Below are positions 56,640 through 64,000 of a stretch of DNA of 64,000 nt, one piece after another; within the stretch, counting starts at the first letter, position 1; each line of letters opens with the position of its first letter. Where the stretch lies: assembly GCA_941918925.1 (NCBI GenBank), contig OW799236.1, positions 81,184,213 to 81,248,212 of the forward strand, read 5' to 3'. The notes beneath the pieces are model-generated. The model saw only the letters and a program-made list of their open reading frames with translations, was not told the origin of the DNA and made no database searches. The translations under genes and the position numbers were made by a program. This stretch comes from Phyto melanocephala (taxonomy: Eukaryota; Arthropoda; Insecta; Diptera; Rhinophoridae).

Positions 56640-57000
56640 TGCGACAATACAATTTTATAGCTAATTGAAGGAGGATGATGCCGCTTCTGAATAGAATATT
56701 TTTATTCTCCAAGCAATTGATGACTATTGTTCTTCTCGACGAATCGAATGAATTGCTTTCATCTACAACAGATATTTTTAACTTAGTCTCAACGAAGGAC
56801 GAGCTAATTAACCAAATATTTCAAAACATCATTGCTAACAACAGACATCAAAATTGGTTAAGTGAAAAAGCAATTCTTGGGCTAAAAAGTTAACATGATT
56901 ACCGACATTAATGAGCAAATTATTGACATGGTTCAACTTCCTGCTCAATTCAAATTTTATTTAAGATGATATCTTCGATTTCAGGCTATAAAAGCACGTA
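56640..57000 (+). pseudogene. Helitron/Helentron helicase relic (C-terminal region)
   Basis: From 56675 the plus strand gives LLSSTTDIFNLVSTKDELIN, QIFQNIIANNRHQNWLSEKA and ILGLK, then after a frame change NMITDINEQIIDMVQLPAQF. The pattern 'L...V.FPNI..N..NH.WL.ERAILA.KN..V...N..I....' is the Pif1-like helicase domain of Rep/Hel proteins from Helitrons. One frameshift and stop are present, and the Walker motifs and Rep domain are not found here. It is the only trace of machinery that could have moved the R1/R2 family. Confidence 0.55.
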
Positions 57001-58584
57001 ATTATGATTCTATAAGGCTCGCCTTCCAGCGTTATTCTTATTATAGTTCGTAACATGCCGATCTGTTAAAATTAATATCTAGTCAATCTTCGCAAACTGA
57101 GTTGCACACTTTTTTACATAGCAAACATATTATGGTCGCTAAACAACGTACGACTACAGTGACCATAAGTCTAGAATTCCAGTCATATAAACTATATTTT
57201 AATTTGATTTCTACTTCTTATTTGGCTTCGGCCAAAACTTTCTTTTTAACAAATGCACAGTTTGACAAACGAAAATTTCACTTCAGTAAAAAAATGTGCT
57301 TTATTTGAGGACGATGTTTAATTATTGGACATCTCCATAAAGTAGTCTGGTTGTCTACATGTCGAACGATAAAATCTACCGCTACTTTAAAGACTTTTAA
57401 TACGTCTTTGAACAATGTTTCTTAGTTCAATCTAGATAAAACCATTTGCCTTAAGCGGCAACTTTCACGCTGTCCATATATTAAAAAAAGAAAGGACTTG
57501 TTTAAATGAAGCACTTCTACTGAGTTTTGCTCTAAATGGAAAAAGATTGCTCAACAGCAAACGGAATATTGTGGGTGGCATTTTTGCACTAAACCCTGCT
57601 GTTAGCTTGAAACATATAACCGAATTCTAGATTAAAAGACCATTTGGTCCATATATATATGTGATAATAAAGTTGATATTTTAAACCATTATTTTATGTC
57701 CAATTTGATTACATATATCCGAAATACAATGATATTTGTCCTCCTCTATCATAAAACCTAATACATATCAAGGAAAATTCATTAAGATAACGTGGATAAC
57801 TTAGCTAGTGCCAGGTTTTTTGTTTCCACTTTGTAAAATAAATTCAAATGAATTTTGACTGAACTCTATAAATTTAGAAAGTTACCCAGAAATTTCAGAT
57901 TAAAATTTGACAATGTTTCGGAATAAATGAAATTAATGAATAAAGTGAACCAAAAGTGGTGCAACTAGTTCTGATCATCTTCTTATTGCTAAAAACAAAA
58001 TGGTGTTAAGTGTTACTCCCACCACTACTGAACCGATTGGAAATGCTTTTCAGAATATTAGAATTAGGTTAACAGTATATAGATGCAGTTACATGATGTC
58101 AATACTTTTGTATTCCACCACCATCAGTAGGAAAGATAATAATTTAAAATGCAAATACTTACGGCATGTCAAAATTATATACATCAAAATTTATACATGG
58201 TGTAAAAGAAATGAAGACGTTCATGGTAATTTTAACATGATTTTAAGTACGATCTCTTTTGATCGGAAATAAATACGTAGTAACTACATGTTTACTCCGA
58301 CTTGTGATTTTTTTGAGCGCTGGCAACCCCTTCTTTAAATTTTTTTTACAAATGTCACGAAAATGTTACAGTTTATACAAAACTTTTAAGGTTCAAAGGT
58401 TGGTGATCGTTTCGATAATTTATGCCATCAAAACCTGCGCAAAAGGGTTTGAAATTTAGGTAAGCAGTGGATTTGGATTTTGCAGTTAACATCTACGGAA
58501 AAACCATCTCAATTTATCTGTTAGCTAGAATATTATTTGCAAAACTAACAGAAAAAATACATTTTTCATCACGTAAAGAAATAA
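57001..58584. other. Unassigned DNA, possibly a second retroelement relic
   Basis: A broken plus-strand frame at 57102-57310 ends FDKRKFHFSKKMCFIC-like, faintly like a gag/pol zinc-binding region of BEL or gypsy elements. It is too weak to call. The rest is plain AT-rich DNA. Confidence 0.3.
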
Positions 58585-60150
58585 CAAGTAAGAGCACTAT
58601 ATGCGGCTGTGCCGAATCTTTTATACCCACCACCAATTTTGTGTACATTTAAAGCACAATATTTATTATTTTGTTAATCGCTATGGAATAATCTCTTTAT
58701 AATAATATATGTATCACTTTGTTTGTAGAGGGTGGTTAAATTTTAAGGGCCCATGTTGAAGGTGAACTACCCCTAGTCTTTAAATTTGTTTTCTGCATTT
58801 CATTTGACATTTCTCAATCTCAAACTTACTCAATTTGATCCGTGGAAAGATACGCAAATGAGCAACGCTTTAAAGTTATTCAGGTTCTTTTATAAAAATG
58901 GGCGTTCAAATCAAAATGCATTTTATGCACTTCGTAATTCTTTTGATCAACATAATCGTTCAAATTCGTCTACAATCGGGAGAATTGTAAAAAATATTTA
59001 AATTGCTGCAAAACAGGTCTGTATAAAATGTTAGAAAATCTGTGAATGCCTTATTAGTTCGTTGAATGGGAACCACTGCTGGTTTTTGCGATAGTGTGGC
59101 AAAAGAGCAGTCAACCTCGCCTCATCATCATGCCCAACAATTGAGCATAAACATTGTCATTGAAAATTTGGACCATCAGATAGAGGAGTGGCGCCAAGGA
59201 GGGGGGTGCCATTTGGCGGATATTTTGTTAAATATATAATTAAACCATATAAATATTATAATTACAAAAAGACATAATAATAATATCCTAAATAATTTGT
59301 GTTTTATTTAAATACAACATCGGTCCTTAAATTAACCACCCTTTATAACTTCGATATGCTACTAAAATGCTTTTGTAAATGTAGTCTTTCAATGAAATTG
59401 GGCGTTAAAGTAGGCGCGTCAATAAAGTTTCTGCTAATAAATACAACTTAAATATTTCAATATATTCCTTTATTTTCCCAAAAACTTTGTCAATAGAGAA
59501 ATTACATGAATTTAAGATAAACCGTTATATGGGAGGTAGGCGTTAAAGTGGGCGTGTCACCTAAACTTTTTTGCACAACAGTTTCATTGATTAGAAGGAT
59601 ATACGTAGCAAATGTGATCATCATACCTCTAATTTTTGCGGTTTTATGAGCTTTTAAATTTCATTAACGGTAGATAACGTGAAAAGTGGGCGTTATAGTA
59701 GGCGTGTCAAAGTTATTTTTGTGAATGAGTACAACTTAGATGTTTCAATATAGAATTTTATTATTCCAAAATCTTTATTAATAGAGAAATTATATGAATT
59801 TTAGGTAAAACGTTATATGGGAGGTGGGCGTAAAAGTGGGCGTGGCACATTGATTTTCCATTACAAAAAAGCCCCTCACCAAAAGCAAAGTGTGCAAAAT
59901 TTCAGAGTCGTACATTAAACTTTGTTGCTTTTATGACGTTTTTGTTTTTAAATATACCGAAAAATACACTGTGCGGTATAAATTTTCGTACATTTTGATC
60001 GATAACTCCTTTCCTAATGCATAGTTTAAGATAATTTTCGGGAAAAAATATTGTTTTTACTCAGGAAATATATATTCGGAGTTTCATGAGTCTACGTTAA
60101 TGCGTTTGGACATAATTCCATTTTATTCCATGTTCGAAGGACACGGTTTT
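58585..60150 (-). mobile_element. R1 repeat copy E, truncated by R2
   Basis: It starts CAAGTAAGAGCACTATA with a hairpin spoilt by one change (TGCGGC). It carries the ITm MITE and the GTGGGCG...GTAGGCGTGTC blocks, and stops inside the 5' third at ACACGGTTTT where R2 sequence begins. Confidence 0.65.
58729..59345. mobile_element. ITm-derived MITE inside R1 copy E
   Basis: Bounded by AGGGTGGTTAAATTTTAAG and TTAACCACCCTT. Same deletion as its siblings. Confidence 0.65.
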
Positions 60151-60196
60151 TTATACCCTTCACACAGTGAAAAAGGGTATATATAGGTTTGTCATT
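60151..60196 (+). mobile_element. R2 repeat, first 46 bp, interrupted by the LTR element
   Basis: TATACCCTTCACACAGTGAA and the following GGTTTGTCATT match 23523-23568 and then diverge exactly where the LTR begins. R2 was therefore the target, and its remainder should lie beyond the retrotransposon. Confidence 0.6.
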
Positions 60197-60408
60197 TTAG
60201 TATCTTTTGATAATTTAAATTATCTTAATTTATTTTCATAAAAATTATATGTTTATTTTTTAGAAAGCAAAAACTCAATCATTCAAACAATAAAAATATT
60301 CTAAAAGTTTTTACAAAACAAACTAGAATTATACAAAAATATTTTAACAAGTAAAGTTTTTAACAAGTAGGAAACTATAAAAATTAAATTAAAAATAAGG
60401 ACACTACA
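60197..60408 (-). repeat. 3' LTR (about 212-219 bp)
   Basis: In element orientation it starts TGTAGTGTCC right after the polypurine tract and includes an AATAAA (near 60257). The far limit is fixed by divergence from R2 at about 60196, giving an end ...GATACTAA that is not the usual CA. If the LTR instead ends in TGACA, the limit is 60190. The 5' LTR is outside the window, so this cannot be settled here. Confidence 0.6.
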
Positions 60409-60422
60409 TAAATTCCCCTCTC
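60409..60422 (-). promoter_or_regulatory. Polypurine tract
   Basis: AGAGGGGAATTTA lies between the pol stop and the LTR start. It is the plus-strand DNA primer site of LTR elements. Confidence 0.6.
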
Positions 60423-60432
60423 AGAAATTAAT

Positions 60433-61917
60433 TTATATAATTTTATATGTGATTTTATTGCGATGATTGTATTCTAATTGTTGGTTTTCTTTATCAATAT
60501 ATGCAGGTTTGACTAAATCTATTGACACTGATCGAGTAGAATTACCATATTGAATTTTAAATACTTTGTCTGTTCTCTCTAATACTTTAAAAGGACCTTC
60601 AAATGGAGCAGATAATTTAGAAGACGGCGTAACTTTCACAAATACGTATTCACAACTTTCTAATGCTTTTGGTACATACGATTTCTCATTGTTATGGTAA
60701 AATACTTTTGTTCTAACTTCAAAAAAATGTTCTCTTAATTTTGAAACCAAAAATTCGCTACCTATGTTATCTTTCGATTCTACAATAAGTTCTCCTGGAA
60801 TTTTAAGGCATTGCCCATACACCAATTCTGCAGGAGAACATTTTAAATCGTTTTTAATAGCAGTTCTTATACCTAGCAAAACAAGGGGTAATAATTCAGA
60901 CCAATTTCGTTTGTTGTTACTCGTTAAAATCGATGTTTTAAGTTGTCTATGAAATCTCTCAACCATCCCATTAGCTTGAGGATGATAGGGTGAAGTATGT
61001 ATTTTATGTGATCCAAGAAGTGTCGTAATTTCGTTAAAAAGTTTTGAAGTAAATTGAGAACCTCTATCAACAGTAATATTTAATGGTATCCCAAACCGTG
61101 ATACATATTCATAAACAAACTTTTTAGCAATGGTAGAAGCTGTTATATCTCTAAGAGGATAAGCTTCTGGCCAACGAGAAAATCTGTCTACAATTGTCAA
61201 AATATATTTAAAACCATTTGAAACAGGAAGGGGTCCAACAATATCCATATGAATATGTTCAAACCTGCATTTGGGTATTTTTATAGGCTTAATGTTAGAT
61301 TTGGTATAAACATTTATTTTGGATTTTTGACATGCTATACATTCTTTTGTCCAGTTGTTAATATCCTTTTTCATATATGGCCAAAAATATTTGTTTACTA
61401 TCAGCTTTCTAGTAGCCCTTATTCCAGGATGTGAGAGTGAATGTAAATTTTTAAAAATAACCTTTCTAAGAGTTACTGGAACATATGGACGATTTATATT
61501 ACTAGACACATCACACCATATTTTAAACTTTTCAGCAACAAGTATTTCTTTTAAGTTAAATTTAGAGTTTGGGGTTAAAATTATATTTTGGAGAAAACTG
61601 TCTTTTTGTTGTTGTAAATATAAATTTTCAAGATTAATATTAGAAGAACAAATAACACTAATCTCAGGTAAACGAGATAAAGAATCTGCAACAATATTAT
61701 CTTTGCCAGAAACATGTTGGATGTTATTACTAAATTGAGCAATAAACTCCAAATGCCGAGTCTGACGAGGTGACTTTTCAGTTTTAGAATTTAAAATATT
61801 AGTTAAAGGTTTATGATCTGTAAAAATAATAAATTCTCTACCTTCAAGAAAGTGTCTGAAATGCTTAATAGCAAGATAAATTCCTAATAATTCACGATCA
61901 AATGTAGAATAATTCAT
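60433..61917 (-). CDS. pol: pol, C-terminal half: RNase H end and integrase
   Basis: 494 codons are open. RNase H continues with YSTFDRELLG (E9) and FIIFTDHKPL (D34). The integrase zinc domain follows (H159, H163, C193, C196). The catalytic core has D225 (HMDIVGPLP), D284 (TVDRGSQF) and E320 (GMVERFHRQL), with the D and E separated by 35 residues. Near the end lies the SIDLVKPAYI segment typical of the gypsy integrase tail. The ATG at 61917 is an internal Met: the frame is continuous with the upstream half but displaced by one extra A in the A8 run at 61933-61940. It acts in the virus-like particle and nucleus to insert the cDNA. Confidence 0.85.
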   Translation of the reverse strand: MNYSTFDRELLGIYLAIKHFRHFLEGREFIIFTDHKPLTNILNSKTEKSPRQTRHLEFIAQFSNNIQHVSGKDNIVADSLSRLPEISVICSSNINLENLYLQQQKDSFLQNIILTPNSKFNLKEILVAEKFKIWCDVSSNINRPYVPVTLRKVIFKNLHSLSHPGIRATRKLIVNKYFWPYMKKDINNWTKECIACQKSKINVYTKSNIKPIKIPKCRFEHIHMDIVGPLPVSNGFKYILTIVDRFSRWPEAYPLRDITASTIAKKFVYEYVSRFGIPLNITVDRGSQFTSKLFNEITTLLGSHKIHTSPYHPQANGMVERFHRQLKTSILTSNNKRNWSELLPLVLLGIRTAIKNDLKCSPAELVYGQCLKIPGELIVESKDNIGSEFLVSKLREHFFEVRTKVFYHNNEKSYVPKALESCEYVFVKVTPSSKLSAPFEGPFKVLERTDKVFKIQYGNSTRSVSIDLVKPAYIDKENQQLEYNHRNKITYKII

Positions 61918-61918
61918 C

Positions 61919-63460
61919 TCAGTGGTACTTAGTTTTTTTTGAAAAATAAGCTAAGGGTTCCCAGTGATCTACATTATACTGTTGAAGCACTGCACCAACA
62001 GCTACAAGAGATGCATCGACAGCAATAGATAAAGTTTTCTCTTCATTGAAATGATTAAGTAATGTTTTCTGAGCAAATTTGTATTTAACTTCCTGAAATG
62101 CAACTATTGTGCTTTCGGTCCAGCTAATATCTTTTTTTTTTGATTTATTTGCTTCATTAATAATGTTGTGTAAAGGACTGAGATAAATAGCCAATTGGGG
62201 AACATATCTATGATAATAATTAATAATTCCTAAAAACTGATGTAATTTTTTAACAGTTTTTGGCAAGTCATATTGTAGAATAACTTCAATTCGAGATTTA
62301 GAAGGAGATATTCCAAATTGAGAAATATTGTAACCTAAGAAATCGAGTTCAGGTACTTTAAAAATACATTTAGAAAGTTTAATGTTGAGACCATATTTAT
62401 CAAGTCTTTCAAAAACTTGACGTAAATGAATTAAGTGTTCTGTATCATTTTCACTAACAACTAATATATCATCTATATATGTAAAAACAAAATCTAAACC
62501 GTCAAACACTTCGTTTATAAACCTTTGAAATGTTTGAGCACTGTTACGTAGGCCAAATGGCATTCGTACAAATTCGTACATTCCAAAAGGAGTAGTTATT
62601 GCAGTTTTGTGTATGTCATCTTCGGCCATAGGTATTTGGTGATATGCACGAATAAGATCAATTTTAGAAAATACTTTTTTATCAACTAGATTTATATTAA
62701 TATCGTGTATATGTGGAAGTGGGTAACGATCGGGAGCAGTCACACAGTTTAATAGTCTATAATCTCCACATGGTCTCCAATCATTTGAATCTTTCTTTGG
62801 GACCATGTGAAGTGGTGAACAAACAGAAGATTTAGACGGACGACATATACCCATTTTAACTAAATTATCGAATTCATTTTTAGCTATTTTATATTTAATT
62901 GGGTCTAATCGACGAGGTTTGCTAAATGGAAGAAAACCAGAAGTTTGTAGTTTATGAACTGTGTTATGTTTTACTGTTTTACAATAATTTGGTTCACAAG
63001 TTATAGATAGAAATTCTACTAAAAGTGATGTTAATTTGGAATTAGTATTATTTAGTCGTAAAGAAAATATATTTGAATATCCTAAATGGGCAGTAGAAAT
63101 AATTCTATTTGATGTATCTATAAGTTTTTTGTTTTTTACATCAACTAAAATGTTAAATTTTTCTAAAAAATTTGCCCCAATAATGGGAATTTCAATGTCA
63201 GCCAGAATAAACGGAAAATTAAAGTTTTCACGAGAACCAAAATTTACAATCAAATCTTTATAGCCAAATGTTCGAATTGAATTTCCGTTTGCAGCAGTAA
63301 GAAATATTTCGCACCTTTTCTTTTTGCCTTTAAATTCTTTGATTGGAAAAACAGAAACTTCTGCACCAGTATCTACTAGAAATTTTAATTTAGAATTTTT
63401 ATCAGTAATAAATAGACGACATGAATTTGTTGAAAAATCCTCATTATGTGTCGCCAACAT
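61919..63460 (-). CDS. pol: pol, N-terminal half: protease and reverse transcriptase
   Basis: 513 codons. The aspartic protease is at about residues 15-110, with the active site [10 protein letters not shown] (D30-T31-G32) and the hydrophobic IIGANFL flap-side motif near 95. The reverse transcriptase is at about 195-380, with [14 protein letters not shown] (D268), the [13 protein letters not shown] motif and the YIDD box at 328-331. The thumb and the start of RNase H follow ([17 protein letters not shown]). The frame then ends early at a TGA caused by the A8 run. The likely start of translation is not this ATG: the frame is open upstream to the frameshift site at the end of gag. Length and motifs are normal for Ty3/gypsy pol. 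Confidence 0.85.
   Translation of the reverse strand: MLATHNEDFSTNSCRLFITDKNSKLKFLVDTGAEVSVFPIKEFKGKKKRCEIFLTAANGNSIRTFGYKDLIVNFGSRENFNFPFILADIEIPIIGANFLEKFNILVDVKNKKLIDTSNRIISTAHLGYSNIFSLRLNNTNSKLTSLLVEFLSITCEPNYCKTVKHNTVHKLQTSGFLPFSKPRRLDPIKYKIAKNEFDNLVKMGICRPSKSSVCSPLHMVPKKDSNDWRPCGDYRLLNCVTAPDRYPLPHIHDININLVDKKVFSKIDLIRAYHQIPMAEDDIHKTAITTPFGMYEFVRMPFGLRNSAQTFQRFINEVFDGLDFVFTYIDDILVVSENDTEHLIHLRQVFERLDKYGLNIKLSKCIFKVPELDFLGYNISQFGISPSKSRIEVILQYDLPKTVKKLHQFLGIINYYHRYVPQLAIYLSPLHNIINEANKSKKKDISWTESTIVAFQEVKYKFAQKTLLNHFNEEKTLSIAVDASLVAVGAVLQQYNVDHWEPLAYFSKKTKYH
61933..61940 (-). other. A8 run causing +1 frame break in pol
   Basis: Eight T on the plus strand (A8 in the coding sense). Seven would keep the RNase H frame open. 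It is either a recent mutation or a homopolymer sequencing error. Confidence 0.6.
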
Positions 63461-63471
63461 AATGGGTTTTT

Positions 63472-64000
63472 TTAGTTTAAAGATTGTGATTGAAAATTTT
63501 TAAAAAATTTGCACGACTTTTCACACTTTAATGCATTGTCTCCAAATCGCGAATGATACCAACAAATATTTTCAGTAGTTTTATAGTTTTGAAAATTTTT
63601 CGAAGGTTTACGTTTTAAATATTTCGAATTATTTAATTGTGAAATATTATATGTTAATTTCTCAATGCTTTCAGCTAACTCATCTGTTAATTGTTTAACG
63701 TTTTGCATTACATCGTTGGTTGATACTTTAGTAGAGTTAACAACAGATATATTAGATTCATGCATTTGAAAAATTTTATCAGCTAAAATTACAATTTCAT
63801 CAATTGATTGCAAACAAGAAGAAGTAAGATGAACTTGTACATTCTGAGGTAACTTTCTTTGCCACAACTTAAAAACCAATTCACGAGAAACAAACGAAAG
63901 TGGTGCGGCTAATATAGTTAATTCTCTAAATAATTCCGATGGTTTTCTATCTCCTAATTGAGAATTACAAATAATTTCTTCAAATCTGTTTTCATCATTA
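63472..64000 (-). CDS. gag: gag, C-terminal part (start outside window)
   Basis: The frame enters open at 64000 and ends TAA at 63474-63472, about 175 residues. It contains [20 protein letters not shown] and [20 protein letters not shown], the capsid-end segment shared by Ty3/gypsy gag proteins, then a coil-prone region and a zinc-binding C-x2-H-x9-C-x3-C ([19 protein letters not shown]) near the end. Gag forms the particle and binds RNA. The frame differs from pol by -1. The slippery heptamer lies directly on the last two sense codons. Confidence 0.8.
   Translation of the reverse strand, partial: NDENRFEEIICNSQLGDRKPSELFRELTILAAPLSFVSRELVFKLWQRKLPQNVQVHLTSSCLQSIDEIVILADKIFQMHESNISVVNSTKVSTNDVMQNVKQLTDELAESIEKLTYNISQLNNSKYLKRKPSKNFQNYKTTENICWYHSRFGDNALKCEKSCKFFKNFQSQSLN
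63475..63481 (-). promoter_or_regulatory. Predicted -1 ribosomal frameshift heptamer TTTAAAC
   Basis: In the gag reading frame the bases fall as T-TTA-AAC immediately before the TAA stop, the canonical X-XXY-YYZ form. Slipping back one base leads into the pol frame, which is open from this point. No downstream stem-loop or pseudoknot was worked out. Confidence 0.65.

Larger units (their letters stand above)
60197..64000 (-). mobile_element. Ty3/gypsy LTR retrotransposon, CsRn1-like, 5' end outside window
   Basis: In minus-strand order: gag (entering at 64000), pol with protease, RT, RNase H and integrase, a polypurine tract and the 3' LTR. The gag zinc motif is the unusual C-x2-H-x9-C-x3-C arrangement described for the CsRn1 clade. 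All pol catalytic motifs are present. The only visible lesion in pol is one extra A in an A8 run. No envelope-like gene follows pol. It inserted into an R2 repeat that itself abuts R1. Confidence 0.8.

Noticed and set aside
57102..57310. BEL/Pao or gypsy gag relic
   Set aside because: The cysteine spacing is incomplete and the flanking frames do not continue the similarity.
58786..59001. Short frames such as MFSAFHLTFLNLKLTQFDPW, also at 27050
   Set aside because: They are other-phase shadows of the ITm transposase remains inside the R1-borne MITE.
1..64000. tRNA, rRNA or other structured RNA genes
   Set aside because: No cloverleaf with A/B boxes and no rRNA-like block was seen on either strand by eye.

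Overview
This is a strongly AT-rich stretch of animal nuclear DNA made almost wholly of transposable elements and their remains. No intact host gene could be recognised. The content fits a higher dipteran fly: repeat families ending in TATACCC motifs plus a terminal hairpin (like the DINE-1/Helentron-derived repeats of flies), Jockey- and I-type non-LTR relics, many IS630-Tc1-mariner (ITm) pieces, a Ty3/gypsy element, and short introns (55 to about 120 nt). The species cannot be told from the sequence.

Layout. 1-1200: pieces of two hairpin-ended repeats, called R2 and R1 here. 1536-3796: a DNA transposon with perfect 8-bp target-site duplications and about 67-bp inverted ends. It carries the C-terminal part of a Mutator-like (MULE-type) transposase with a 55-nt intron, a RING-finger reading frame and a convergent, unrecognised 127-residue reading frame. 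3.8-12.4 kb: relics (Jockey RT, a multicopy 'FHQDI' family, a mariner-like piece) in featureless AT-rich DNA. 12405-13163: a hAT-type MITE. 14.5-16.1 kb: a broken multi-exon gene on the minus strand, with a 539-bp MITE inside one exon. 16.9-20.5 kb: a head-to-head inverted pair of R1 copies. 22.4-31.2 kb: mariner-like relic, full R2, R1 copies, an I/R1-type retrotransposon relic and an interleaved inverted repeat. 34.9-35.5 kb: piggyBac relic. 37376-39244: a TA-flanked transposon with a degenerate coding region and a nested TTAA-flanked MITE; a 384-bp deletion derivative of it lies at 49.3 kb. 40.8-41.9 and 55.3-56.1 kb: ITm elements. 44-45 kb: Jockey relic. 45.9-47.8, 51.4-52.1 and 58.6-60.15 kb: more R1. 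56.6-57.0 kb: Helitron helicase relic. 60.2-64.0 kb: a nearly intact Ty3/gypsy retrotransposon, probably of the CsRn1 type, running off the right edge.

How the parts relate. The window shows layered insertions: the LTR element sits in R2, R2 abuts R1, every long R1 copy carries the same ITm-derived MITE, and a piggyBac-type MITE splits another transposase gene. Non-autonomous elements sit beside relics that could explain their movement. The most novel-looking object is the 1536-3796 element. Next are the interrupted gene at 14.5-16.1 kb, the 37-39 kb transposon with its MITE, and a canonical -1 frameshift heptamer between gag and pol.
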